Shown here: positions 8,654 to 17,113 of the stretch, piece by piece
How positions within the stretch are numbered: the first letter of the stretch is position 1
Layout of the letters: the number at the start of each line of letters is the position of its first letter
Source: Cyanobacteria bacterium MAG CAR3_bin_5
Lineage (GTDB): Bacteria > Cyanobacteriota > Cyanobacteriia > PCC-6307 > Cyanobiaceae
Direction of reading: 5' to 3'
Assembly (NCBI GenBank): GCA_026709085.1
Contig: JAPOTR010000054.1
Span: 1-64,000 of the forward strand
DNA: 64,000 nucleotides
Program-made: the position numbers and the translations under genes
The notes under the pieces: generated by a model
What the model saw: the letters and a program-made list of their open reading frames with translations, nothing else
Told to the model about the DNA's origin: nothing
Database searches by the model: none

Positions 8654-9478
8654 TCAGGGCTGGGCATCCACAATCACAGGAATGGATTGACTCCCGGGGA
8701 AACTGGGCACAACGCTGGTGTTCCCGTCCCACTTGTCGAGAAAGAGCTTGTAGAGCACCTGTTCATCCAGGCTCTGGGACAGGGTCTGGAACTTCTTGGC
8801 CTCTTCCTCGGCAATGCGCACCTCCGTCTGGGCCCGCTGCAGCCGTTGCTCGGCAATCTGCTTCTCCTCAATGGCGGCGCGGTACTCCTCGGCAATCTGC
8901 AAGCCGGTCAGGTCCAGACCCTGCACGTCCACGTAACCAAAGCGGTTGAGTTCCGTGCGCACCTGCTCCTCCACCTTTTCCGAGATGTCGCCCCATTGGG
9001 AGGCAATGGTGACCAGGTCGTAGCGGGAGAACACGGACTTGAGGGCCTTCAGCAAGGAAGGCTGCACGATGCGGGGGTAGACATCCCCGTCAAAGGTGGC
9101 AATCTCGGCATAGACCCGTCCCACTTGCTCCGGCCTGAGGGCGTATTTGACCGTGGCCGTGGCTTCAATCACCTGCAGGTCTTTGGTCAGGCTGCCAAAC
9201 CGCTCCGGGCGCACCTGGGTTTTGACGTTGAAGCGGTGGGTGTTCTGCAGCAGAGGGAGCTTGAAATTGGGACCGGCGCCCCGGGGGGAGCCGGTCACGC
9301 GCCCCAGGGTGGTGATGACCGCCACAGTGCCGGCAGGAACGATGAACACCGTCTGACTCAACACCAGCAGAAACAGAAGGCTGCCGGCCATCAGAAACCA
9401 GGGGATGCCCGGGCCGCCGGATCCTCCTCCGTTGTCACCGCCTTTGCCCTTGGCGACGCGGCGAAATTCACTTTCCAT
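8654..9478 (-). CDS. SPFH/prohibitin family membrane-anchored protein
   Basis: A 274-residue protein with an N-terminal transmembrane segment (about residues 26-48, WFLMAGSLLFLLVLSQTVFI) followed by an SPFH (band 7) domain (VPAGTVAVITTLGRV, then PLLQNTHRFNVKTQV). A charged coiled-coil region follows (EEKQIAEQRLQRAQTEVRIA) that in prohibitins drives ring assembly. Cyanobacterial prohibitin-like proteins sit in the inner or thylakoid membrane and may work with FtsH-type proteases, but no such partner is adjacent here. The ATG at 9478 precedes a short basic N-terminus. Confidence 0.9.
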   Translation of the reverse strand: MESEFRRVAKGKGGDNGGGSGGPGIPWFLMAGSLLFLLVLSQTVFIVPAGTVAVITTLGRVTGSPRGAGPNFKLPLLQNTHRFNVKTQVRPERFGSLTKDLQVIEATATVKYALRPEQVGRVYAEIATFDGDVYPRIVQPSLLKALKSVFSRYDLVTIASQWGDISEKVEEQVRTELNRFGYVDVQGLDLTGLQIAEEYRAAIEEKQIAEQRLQRAQTEVRIAEEEAKKFQTLSQSLDEQVLYKLFLDKWDGNTSVVPSFPGSQSIPVIVDAQP

Positions 9479-9624
9479 GGCCGAGCAGGATACACATGTC
9501 CTTGAGAGACGTTACAACTCTCCGGGCCGGTATCGGTGATGGGCGCCACCCACTTGGCAGCCTTCTCAACCATCTGCTGTCTCACACACTCAACGGGTGT
9601 GACAGGCTTTAGGCTCGTTTTATC

Positions 9625-10656
9625 ATGCCCCCCTGGAAGCCCACCACCATGGTCCCCCGGCTGGCGCTGCTGGCTGGCGTCTGCGCAGGGCTGGGCTGGC
9701 TGGCGCTGGGACCGTTATCCACAACCTGGCAGTCCCGGGTATCCCAGGAGGAGCAGACGGCGGCGGATTTCGAACCCCTGCTGCTGCGGGCCGGAGCGGA
9801 CGGGAATTCATCGGGGGGCAGTCTTACGGCGGCGGGAATCAGAGCGGACCTGTCGTTCCGGGTGAGATCGGACGAGCATGACAGCGAGCAACAGCCGGTG
9901 CTCAGGCTATGGCCTGCCGCCGCCGTGGCGGAAACACCCGTCAGTCTTCTGACAGACACTCCGCTCCTGGAGCACGTCGGTTTGTCCGGCGGCACGGCCA
10001 ACGCCCTGATTCAGATTGTCGAACTGGACCTGGACAACGGCAGCCCTGAAGTGCTGTTCTCCCAATACAGCGGCGGCGCCCACTGCTGTGCCCTGATCAC
10101 CGTCTTCCGGGAGAACGACCAGGGGGCGTGGCAAACCATTGACGCGGGTGCGTTTGACGGGGACATCTTCGCCGCCACGGAGCCCGTACCAGGCCATGGC
10201 CACCTGCTGGCCACGGTGGACAATCGTTTCCTGTACCGCTTCTCTTCCTACGCAGGATCCAGCCCGCCACCCCAGTTTCTGGCGCTGCGGGGGGATCAGA
10301 TCGTTGACGTTAGCCACCAGACCCACCTGCGCCCTCTGTTTGAGGAGGACGCCCAGCGCCAGGCTCAGCGGCTGGCTGATCACCACGGTGGCGAGGTGAA
10401 CGGCCTGCTGGCCGGATATGCCGCCAGCCATGCCCGTGCGGATCGCATCGGGGAGGCGTGGCCTGTGGTGCTCCGACTCTATGACCGGGACAGCCGTTGG
10501 GGTCTGGAGTCCTACCCCGATGACTGCGAATACCACGGCCGCGACTGTGGCCAGGAGGCCGTGGTTCGTCACCCCAACTTTCCCGGCGCGTTGGCCGCGC
10601 TGCTGCGGGAAGCGGGCTACATTCCAGAAGATATGGTCCTGGCCCGTCAGCCTTGA
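9625..10656 (+). CDS. exported protein of unknown function
   Basis: A 343-residue protein with a hydrophobic N-terminal segment at about residues 9-28 (MVPRLALLAGVCAGLGWLAL) that looks like a signal peptide or anchor. The mature part has an IVELDLDNGSPEVLFSQYSG stretch typical of secreted beta-propeller or FG-GAP-like proteins, a GGAHCC pair of cysteines, and two more cysteines in DCEYHGRDCG that could form disulfides. I do not recognise a family with confidence. The start may be ATG at 9625 or the internal ATG at 9649. The DCC thiol oxidoreductase gene begins 9 bases after its stop. Confidence 0.7.
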   Translation: MPPWKPTTMVPRLALLAGVCAGLGWLALGPLSTTWQSRVSQEEQTAADFEPLLLRAGADGNSSGGSLTAAGIRADLSFRVRSDEHDSEQQPVLRLWPAAAVAETPVSLLTDTPLLEHVGLSGGTANALIQIVELDLDNGSPEVLFSQYSGGAHCCALITVFRENDQGAWQTIDAGAFDGDIFAATEPVPGHGHLLATVDNRFLYRFSSYAGSSPPPQFLALRGDQIVDVSHQTHLRPLFEEDAQRQAQRLADHHGGEVNGLLAGYAASHARADRIGEAWPVVLRLYDRDSRWGLESYPDDCEYHGRDCGQEAVVRHPNFPGALAALLREAGYIPEDMVLARQP

Positions 10657-10665
10657 ACCCGAACC

Positions 10666-11100
10666 TTGGCCCCACGACCCGCCCGCCTGCAACTGGTCTT
10701 TGACGGGGGCTGCCCCTTCTGCCGGTATTTTGCGGAATTGAGCGAGCTAAAGGGCGGGCTGCCCCAATTGGAGATCATCGACGGTCGCGCCAACAACCAG
10801 CTTCGTCGGGCGCTGAAGGCGCAGGGCTACCCTCTCTCCGAGGGAGCCGTGTTGATGGTGGAGCCGGACGGCGACACCCGCGGCGGCGTCGGAGAAATCC
10901 AAGTGTTCCACGGCCCGGCGGCAGTTGCCCTGCTGTGCGGTCAGTTGCGGCCTTCCCCGGGACTGCTGCGGCTGCTCAAAGCGGTGTTTGCCAGCCGGAA
11001 ACGGACGGACCGGTTCTACCCTCTGCTGCTGTGGTCCCGGCGTCTGGCTCTGGGTTGCCGTGGCCTACCCGTTGACCCCGATCACCATGATAGAGTGTAG
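10666..11100 (+). CDS. DCC family (DUF393) thiol-disulfide oxidoreductase-like protein
   Basis: A 144-residue protein that begins with the DCC signature FDGGCPFC, a CxxC pair at about residues 16 and 19, in a thioredoxin-like fold (family knowledge). Its role is unproven; family members are predicted redox proteins. The TTG at 10666 places the start 10 residues before the core strand. The preceding exported protein carries four cysteines, which suggests a redox link but does not show one. The 3' end overlaps the end of the truncated hicA on the other strand, so the last residues may have been altered when the AT-rich block arrived. Confidence 0.8.
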   Translation: MAPRPARLQLVFDGGCPFCRYFAELSELKGGLPQLEIIDGRANNQLRRALKAQGYPLSEGAVLMVEPDGDTRGGVGEIQVFHGPAAVALLCGQLRPSPGLLRLLKAVFASRKRTDRFYPLLLWSRRLALGCRGLPVDPDHHDRV

Positions 11101-11201
11101 ACTTGTTTCTGTTCGTCACAGTGTCTTCTCTTATCTTCGAGACCTTGTTTTTCGAGTATTGAAATAACTTCTCTTGCACGGAGAGTAGAAATTTCAGACA
11201 C
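11082..11201 (-). pseudogene. truncated HicA-like toxin
   Basis: Two bases after the hicB stop, a GTG opens 39 residues beginning SEISTLRAREVISILEKQG. This matches the N-terminal helix of HicA mRNA interferases, which cut mRNA and are neutralised by HicB. The expected continuation, with the catalytic histidine in a G-S-H context, is absent: the frame goes through EDKRRHCDEQKQVYTLSW and stops. The toxin is therefore about half normal length and most likely inactive. Base composition is AT-rich like hicB and unlike the flanking core genes. Confidence 0.6.
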
Positions 11202-11203
11202 AA

Positions 11204-11491
11204 TTAAACAGTATCATAAGTTTTATTATCTACAATATTATTTTTTATGATTACAAATACGTTTTCATTATTGAGAATAGAAATTACTTCCTTAAGATTC
11301 TCATTAAGTTGTTCTAAAGTTTCTCCTTGAGTAAATGCTCCTGGTATTGCCTCAATACGTCCAACATAAAAACCTGTATCTAAACATTTTGTTGTAGTAG
11401 CAATATAAATTCGAGAAGACAGTGAAGATTCATGCGGAATCCTCTTGCTGCTGATTGCTGAAAAGGGTCTCTGATTAGTGGTAGGCGCCAT
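11204..11491 (-). CDS. hicB: HicB family antitoxin
   Basis: The C-terminal part reads YIATTTKCLDTGFYVGRIEA, then IPGAFTQGETLEQLNENLKE, the partial RNase H-like fold of HicB antitoxins. HicB normally binds and inhibits HicA and often represses the shared promoter. The first 27 residues (MAPTTNQRPFSAISSK...) are unlike the family, so the true start may be internal or the 5' end may be a fusion to local sequence. The gene order hicB then hicA, with a 2-base gap, is a known arrangement, but hicA here is truncated. The coding DNA is clearly AT-rich against its surroundings. Confidence 0.75.
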   Translation of the reverse strand: MAPTTNQRPFSAISSKRIPHESSLSSRIYIATTTKCLDTGFYVGRIEAIPGAFTQGETLEQLNENLKEVISILNNENVFVIIKNNIVDNKTYDTV

Positions 11492-12022
11492 GGTTTCTAA
11501 GAGCCTGATAAAACTCAGATGGGATTTCCTGATGAGTTTACCCTGTCAGCACAGGCCATATCACTCCACCTATGCCACTAATTAAACCGCCACACTCAAC
11601 ATGGTCAGTTCCTTATCAGAGGTGCAGACTTGTGCAACTGGTCCCAGCGGAGCCGCCCAGGTCAGGTGGGACACCATGATATCCTGTCTGTCCGCTGCAT
11701 GAATCGGCTGCCAACGCCACAGGTTTTCGCGCCATGGGTTTTCCGGACAAGCCCTCTGGCATCCGTGGTAGGATCAACACTGATCCATCGCTCTGGCCAC
11801 GATGAATTCCTGTTCAGGCTCCCATGGCATCAGAAGAATGTCTTTGCCGTTGACAGCATTCTTGACAGCATTGTCCAGATACAGATGCCTGCAGCCAAAG
11901 AACCAACCCATGGCACTACTTGCCGAGGGAAGGCTTGCCCCGTTTGTGTGGTAGATGTGGATGCGGTGATGCCTCATTTGAGAAGCGCCCCCTAGCTGCC
12001 GACTCCCAATTCTCAAACTTGC
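11492..12022. other. intergenic stretch, no gene recognised
   Basis: About 530 bases between hicB and the glycosyltransferase with only short frames of no known family. Composition returns to near the genome average from about 11,600 before falling sharply at 12,020, so this looks like a spacer between two acquired blocks. It contains a 12-base tandem duplication at 11851-11872. Confidence 0.4.
11851..11872. repeat. 12-base tandem duplication
   Basis: The unit TGACAGCATTCT is followed at once by a second copy matching its first ten bases. It is in non-coding DNA and resembles the other short tandem duplications in this window. Confidence 0.7.
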
Positions 12023-13372
12023 ATGATGAATTATTTTGTCTTCGGATTTGAAGCTGCCAATGGCTCACGCCGTGGTATCTACCAAGTCTTGAAATCCCTT
12101 TATCAGGGGATGAAGGAGATCGCTCCTGAGCATGTTCAACTGATTTTTGCAGAATCTGATTCTATTTTTAATGAAAAAGACATTTCATATAAAAGTCTAA
12201 ATACTAAAAACAAGTCTTCAAAATACAGAAAGACTTTCTTAAAAAGAGTAAAAGGATTTCTCTTAAGACATTTAAAGAAAATCATAGGAATTGCACTAAG
12301 AAACTCTGCAGCACTACTTGATGTTATCTTTCTATCATTTCTTGATTCATTGGTTACATGGTTTATCGCTAATAATCCTTATACCAGTCAAATCAGAAAG
12401 ATGCTTCAACAGAAGATCCATCTTTGTAATTGGGCTTTGGGTAATAGCAGAGTCATTAGCTCCATTATAATTAGTCTGAGCTTACCTGCTGACTTCCAAG
12501 AGAAATCTTGGTTGATCTGCTCAAGTCCAACAATGGCATCTCGGCAACGGAACTATCGAATTGCAACATTTATACATGACCTTATTCTACTAGATTTTCC
12601 TGCCTATGATGAGTCTCGGTCAGCTTGGCTGCGAAGACTCAATTGTTCTTGTCAAAACAGTGACATCATTATTTGTGTTAGTCACACCACAGCAAAACGT
12701 CTTATTTCCTATAATCCACTTGTGAAGACAAAAATCAATGTGATTTACTCTAGTATTAGCGAAGTTCAAGTTCATCATGCGAGAGAGCTACAGTCAAGAT
12801 ACCTTTTGCCAATATCTTTCTGTTCAATAGGTTCAATTGAACCAAGGAAAAACTGGCCAGGAATTCTCCAAGCATTACTAAATACTGATGGACTTCCTCC
12901 TATTCAATTTACTTTTGTTGGTGGAGAGCCGACGATTAACAAGAATTTCCATAAGACACTGAGAAATTTAACTGACCAGGTTCATACAAGTACTTCCCAC
13001 TCAGTCATATTTGCAGGTCGTGTTAGTGCAGAGGAAAAATGTAAATATCTGCAACAGTCCGCTGCTTTTATCTACGTACCTTTCATGGAAGGAGGTGCTT
13101 TACCAATCATTGAAGCTCAATTAGCTGGTTGTCCAACCCTGATCAGCGATCTTCCTGTGTTTCGAGAGTTTATTGATGCTGAGAATAGCTATTTTGTAGA
13201 TCCCAATAAACCATCTTCAATCGGCGCAGCATTGCAAAGACTTTGCACAGATCTCAAGAACGGCAGGTGCGCCCCCCCCATGGACTCCCACCGTCTAGCT
13301 CCACTGGCATCCCCCACCCGCTTTGCCAAGGAGGTGATGGCTGCATTAGCAGCCGCTGATCTCAAGTCGTAA
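12023..13372 (+). CDS. GT4-type glycosyltransferase
   Basis: A 449-residue glycosyltransferase of the GT-B fold, probably moving a sugar in surface polysaccharide or O-antigen synthesis. The donor-binding half shows FCSIGSIEPRKNWPGILQAL (the family's nucleotide-sugar loop) and the E-x7-E region in MEGGALPIIEAQLAGCPTLI. An FIHDLILLDFP motif marks the acceptor half. Almost all the gene is AT-rich, but the last 35 codons or so (from about 13262) turn GC-rich after an 8-C run, as if a foreign gene body had been joined to a local 3' end. The methyltransferase downstream suggests a small polysaccharide cluster. Start could be 12023 or 12026. Confidence 0.87.
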   Translation: MMNYFVFGFEAANGSRRGIYQVLKSLYQGMKEIAPEHVQLIFAESDSIFNEKDISYKSLNTKNKSSKYRKTFLKRVKGFLLRHLKKIIGIALRNSAALLDVIFLSFLDSLVTWFIANNPYTSQIRKMLQQKIHLCNWALGNSRVISSIIISLSLPADFQEKSWLICSSPTMASRQRNYRIATFIHDLILLDFPAYDESRSAWLRRLNCSCQNSDIIICVSHTTAKRLISYNPLVKTKINVIYSSISEVQVHHARELQSRYLLPISFCSIGSIEPRKNWPGILQALLNTDGLPPIQFTFVGGEPTINKNFHKTLRNLTDQVHTSTSHSVIFAGRVSAEEKCKYLQQSAAFIYVPFMEGGALPIIEAQLAGCPTLISDLPVFREFIDAENSYFVDPNKPSSIGAALQRLCTDLKNGRCAPPMDSHRLAPLASPTRFAKEVMAALAAADLKS

Positions 13373-13636
13373 AATCAACGTCTTGTGTTCTGTGTCAAAT
13401 TCGATGTTAAGATAAATAACATTAGTTGGGCACATCGAAAATCAGACCCACCTTCTCTGTGGGATGCATTCTCACCATGAGAAACTCAGTTGTAGAGCGA
13501 GGTTCAAATGGGCGAGCAGGCTTTTTCAGGCAGGGGGACGGCAACTTTTCGTGAGCTTTCAGGACTCCCTTGACACTAGGGCACCCACCTATCTATGGCC
13601 TATGATTACTTGCCTTCGCACTCTGGAGCCTGATCA

Positions 13637-14668
13637 ATGTCCTCTCAGAAAACCCCTGCAAGTTCTTTGAGAAACGCTGTCCTAGAGCCTGCAATTACAA
13701 CCCCATTTACCCCCCCCCCCCACAGAAAGAGAAGGTTTTCCCTTGCAAAATTTAAGGAAAAACTCTTACAACTTTCCTCTCTTCAAGTAGCTAAGGAAAG
13801 AATCAAACAACACTTCTGGAATCTCAATCAATTAACCTTCAGGCAATACCTTGGCAACAATGAAATTCTGGTTCGAGTTAGAGAAGAAACCACAATGGGA
13901 GTGAGAGTAGGATTTCCTTTAATCCTTTTGGGCTGTGATACATCCATTACTCCATCTATTCTTTTGAATGGTATATGGGAGTCTCATTTAACGCCTCTTC
14001 TTAGCAGAAAAGTAAAGCCAGGAATGACTGTACTAGATATAGGTGCAAATATGGGCTACTACTCTGCGCTGTTTGCTTCAAAGGGTGCTTATGTCCATGC
14101 TTTTGAACCCAATCCTGTATTGCAAGGAGTATTGAGAAAAAACATTTATATGAATAGCGGAGTATCACAAACACCAAAATGTATTGTCAACCAATGTGCA
14201 GTTGGCAAACAGAAGGCACTGGTAACAATGCGATTCCCTTCCTGGTTGACAGGAGGCGCTAGCATGAAGAAAGATATAGAATATCAGAAAAAATTTCTTG
14301 ATCCGCATTATGAGTCTGTGAAGGTCAATCAGATTAGTTTAGATGAATATGTTGAGCAAAATAAATTAGAAGAAATTGATATTATAAAAATAGATATTGA
14401 AGGTTATGAAGAAGAAGCTTTGAGAGGTGCCACAAAACTGCTGACACGTTCACAAAATTTAATGCTATGTATGGAATATTCAAGAGATTGTTATTCAGAT
14501 TCTTTCCCGTCTTGGCTTTTCAGCTTATTCCCTAGAGGCTATTTACCAAAATATAGACAATCTATCGATGTTCAATTTCTGGAGGCTTATCAGAAAGGAG
14601 AAGTCTTCTCATCTATCGAAATTGATCTTCTTGATATTGTATTTACGAAAGGTCGTCGTTTTCCCTGA
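13637..14668 (+). CDS. FkbM family methyltransferase
   Basis: A 343-residue S-adenosylmethionine-dependent methyltransferase. The cofactor loop is VLDIGANMGYYSALFASKGA and the FkbM signature is IIKIDIEGYEEEALRGA. Members often methylate sugars on surface polysaccharides, which fits the upstream glycosyltransferase. The DNA is AT-rich. A run of twelve C residues lies 24-28 codons after the start, where it encodes prolines; gain or loss of one C would shut the gene off, so expression could be phase-variable. A later ATG after the tract is not obvious, so the upstream ATG at 13637 is the best start. Confidence 0.88.
   Translation: MSSQKTPASSLRNAVLEPAITTPFTPPPHRKRRFSLAKFKEKLLQLSSLQVAKERIKQHFWNLNQLTFRQYLGNNEILVRVREETTMGVRVGFPLILLGCDTSITPSILLNGIWESHLTPLLSRKVKPGMTVLDIGANMGYYSALFASKGAYVHAFEPNPVLQGVLRKNIYMNSGVSQTPKCIVNQCAVGKQKALVTMRFPSWLTGGASMKKDIEYQKKFLDPHYESVKVNQISLDEYVEQNKLEEIDIIKIDIEGYEEEALRGATKLLTRSQNLMLCMEYSRDCYSDSFPSWLFSLFPRGYLPKYRQSIDVQFLEAYQKGEVFSSIEIDLLDIVFTKGRRFP
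13710..13721 (+). repeat. homopolymeric tract of 12 C
   Basis: Twelve consecutive C bases lie within the first 30 codons of the FkbM methyltransferase gene. Tracts of this length are prone to slipped-strand mispairing and are classic on-off switches of surface-glycan genes in other bacteria. Here the reading frame is open with the length shown. Confidence 0.8.
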
Positions 14669-14740
14669 AGAAGTCAACGGTCACTCTCATGCCTGCCACC
14701 ATGGGAGCCTGGCCAGATTTTTCCTGTGGCCCCTATGGTC

Positions 14741-14997
14741 CGTGCGTGCTTCCGCGGAATGGGGGCTTCCGGCAGGGGTGAGAGAAGGAAGGAGGCACCC
14801 GTCTGCTTGAAAAGACCGGGTAATTGGTTCTGCGTCCAGAGCAGACGTCGTACATGGCCCTTGCGCCCGTGGTCCATGGAAAGAGTGTCCGGGATGGCCA
14901 GGCTGTTGGGATGCCCTGTCGCCACGGGATCCAGAAACACGACCCGATCAGGGTGCAGGGCCAGAGGCGAAGAGGGCAGCAATGGGTGGGGTGATCG
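14741..14997 (-). pseudogene. truncated 5' copy of the GT4 glycosyltransferase gene at 17114-18193
   Basis: The minus strand encodes FLDPVATGHPNSLAIPDTLS, then MDHGRKGHVRRLLWTQNQLP, then GASFLLSPLPEAPI. These blocks are nearly identical to residues 40-110 of the intact glycosyltransferase at 17114-18193. The copy has lost the segment for the N-terminal GVVTRALAKALNKDL region (about 60 bases) and everything beyond about codon 110. Similarity extends past the start into the upstream region: GGGCTACCTTAGCTGAGTAG at 15004-15023 is shared with 18212-18231. It separates the FkbM gene from the ATPase block. Confidence 0.85.
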
Positions 14998-15124
14998 ATT
15001 GGTGGGCTACCTTAGCTGAGTAGCATGGGGTGGGTAGCCCATGGATCTTCCCCGAGACTGACAAAATCAAGGACTGGGGTGCCTGGACACAGGCTCCTCC
15101 AGCAATGTGGTATGCTTTAGATTC

Positions 15125-16294
15125 ATGTCAGACAACGTCATGGGTGGCGAACTGCCACTACCCCTGCCAAGCCTCTCCATCTCCGGTTTCCGGGGATTTA
15201 CCAGCCTTTCAATCCCCCAGCTGGGCCGCGTGACCTTGTTGACGGGTCTTAACGGGGTTGGCAAGACGACGGTGCTGGATGCCATACGCATCTATGCTAC
15301 GGCCACACATGACACCCCCTGGCCCCTGGCTGCCCTGCTGGCAGAAAGACTGAGACAACAGGATGAATGGAGGGATGGTCTGGACGAGGATGGGGACAAG
15401 GTGCTTGTCGCGGACTACACTGGCCTGTTCCATGGCCGTAGCTTTCCCCCCGGGCAGCCCATCTCCATTGGCCTGAAGAATGACGAGAACAATGTCCAGC
15501 TTGATGTGTATCGGGCAGGAAGCTTGTCCAAGGAGGAGGAAGAAAAACTAATTCTCTCCCTCTCCCGCATAGAAGATACAGACATTCCGCCTCTTTTGGT
15601 TACCTTTAAACAGCATCCCAAGTATCTTTTACCTTGGATAAACAGCAGAGCATATATCAGTTTAGCAAGGCGCAAACGTTTTTTTGGAATGGTGGATGAC
15701 GATAACAAGCAGTCACCAGAGAGACTTAACTGTGTATCTATCGGTCCCAATTTACCAAATAACGAAGCTCTAGTTGAATTTATTGATAAAGTTGCTTTAA
15801 CTGAAGAAGATCATAAACCGAAAGAGGCTCTAGAGCTTATTCTTGATGATGAGATTTATGGTATTGCCGTGATTGGCAGAGATGAGAGGTCTCGATCTCG
15901 TGTTATGGTGAAGTTATCGGAGCAAGAACCTCGTGCTCCCCTGAAAAGTCTGGGTGACGGGGTGACGCGCTTTTTTGGGATTGCCGCAGCTTTGGTCAAG
16001 AGTCGAAATGGCATTCTCCTCATTGATGAGGTGGAGAATGGAATTCACTACTCTGTTCATGAAAAGCTCTGGAAGATGATTCTCGAAGCTGCCCATAAAT
16101 ATAATATCCAGGTAGTGGCAACGACCCATAGCCGGGACACAGTTGTTGGATTTGCAGATGCTGTAGATAATCTAGGAATGGAAGAGTCCAGTGTTATTGT
16201 GCGGATTGAGCGACATGGCAAGCAATTTCAAGCTGTGAAATATACTGGAGATAGAATTAAAACAGTATCTGAGTATGATATTGAGGTGAGATGA
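15125..16294 (+). CDS. AAA/ABC-type ATPase, OLD-like, possible defence ATPase
   Basis: A 389-residue SMC/ABC-like ATPase: Walker A in LTGLNGVGKTTVLDAI (about residues 35-50), an ABC-signature-like LKSLGDGVTR, Walker B GILLIDEVENGIH and a switch histidine in VVATTHSRDTV. This architecture is shared by OLD-family nucleases and by ATPases of defence systems such as Gabija, Septu and PARIS. It lacks its own TOPRIM domain; a TOPRIM-like gene follows 4 bases downstream, so the two were probably a two-component system. The first 400 bases are GC-rich and the rest AT-rich. ATG at 15125 is preferred to the GTG at 15107. Confidence 0.85.
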   Translation: MSDNVMGGELPLPLPSLSISGFRGFTSLSIPQLGRVTLLTGLNGVGKTTVLDAIRIYATATHDTPWPLAALLAERLRQQDEWRDGLDEDGDKVLVADYTGLFHGRSFPPGQPISIGLKNDENNVQLDVYRAGSLSKEEEEKLILSLSRIEDTDIPPLLVTFKQHPKYLLPWINSRAYISLARRKRFFGMVDDDNKQSPERLNCVSIGPNLPNNEALVEFIDKVALTEEDHKPKEALELILDDEIYGIAVIGRDERSRSRVMVKLSEQEPRAPLKSLGDGVTRFFGIAAALVKSRNGILLIDEVENGIHYSVHEKLWKMILEAAHKYNIQVVATTHSRDTVVGFADAVDNLGMEESSVIVRIERHGKQFQAVKYTGDRIKTVSEYDIEVR

Positions 16295-16298
16295 ATTT

Positions 16299-16753
16299 AT
16301 GATCCAACGTAATCCGCCAGAACGCATTCTACTTGTAGAAGGTTATGATGACAAGCATTTTGTCAAACATTTCTGCGGCAAGATCTTGGACGACAAATTA
16401 ATCTGTAAGTTTTGTGATGAACATAGGAGACATGAAAACCATAATGATAAATCAGTATTTTATGTTGCCAGTGGAGATAGGAAGACAGGTGGTTTTAATC
16501 AGATGATTGACAGAGCAATGGAAGAAATAACACAACAAGATAGGGAAGCACTAGGAATTATAGGAGATGCTAAGGAGGCTTTGACGTGGAGAAGCCTTAT
16601 AAAGTCTCGAAAGCACAAGTCTATGCATGGCTAGCGACAAGAAAGAAGCCAGGAAAAATGGGTGCGGCTATTTCCGCAGATGACGGCCTTGACTTTAATT
16701 CTGAACTAGCCCAGCGCTTTGCTCGATGGCTTGAAGAAATGTTCTGCTTCTAA
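16299..16753 (+). pseudogene. TOPRIM-like (DUF3226-type) protein, broken by deletion and frameshift
   Basis: The first part reads ILLVEGYDDKHFVKHF, a TOPRIM-type glutamate motif, then GIIGDAKEALTWRSLIKSR where DUF3226-type proteins have their D-x-D motif (here G-D-A). That frame stops at 16634. A second frame from 16586 reads YKVSKAQVYAWLATRKKPGK, then LAQRFARWLEEMFCF to a stop at 16753, which matches the expected C-terminus. The junction near 16586 lacks the usual middle segment, so an internal deletion has also shifted the frame. It follows the ATPase by 4 bases and was probably its nuclease or effector partner. Family name is from memory. Confidence 0.65.
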
Positions 16754-17113
16754 ATCAAGACATTACTGAGATAACCCCAAGTTATGGATAAGTGGGGAAG
16801 GGGGAGGGAGTCTTTGGTGGGGAGGTGGTGTATCGGGAGGCGTGTTGTGGGTTGTTGTTGCCTCTTTCCAGACTGTGCAGTGGGAGAGGGGGAGGCTCCC
16901 CAATGTGGGCAGAGCCTGATTTGGAAAAGTGGCCGCAAGTCCTCTCCTCCCATAACCCAGCTCACTCCTGACCCCGAATGTGAAGCGACTCTGAATGCAG
17001 TCTTCGGCTCCCCTGGTTCACCAGTTTCTCCTTGAGAAAGTTATCCCGCCATCCTCACCGTCAGTCTGTGGCACAAGTCCCGTGTGCAGAAATCGGCGCT
17101 CCAACGCCATCCT
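16754..17113. other. intergenic stretch, no gene recognised
   Basis: About 360 bases, G-rich on the plus strand. Only short frames of no known family are visible. It holds the second copy of an imperfect 21-22 base motif (16771-16792, compare 3626-3646). Composition is that of the core genome, unlike the AT-rich gene just upstream. Confidence 0.35.

Noticed and set aside
11082-11201. Intact HicA toxin
   Set aside because: Only the first 20 or so residues match; the catalytic histidine region is missing in every frame.
14669-15124. Insertion-sequence ends flanking the ATPase block
   Set aside because: The shared segments are direct copies of a glycosyltransferase 5' end, not inverted terminal repeats, and no transposase is present.
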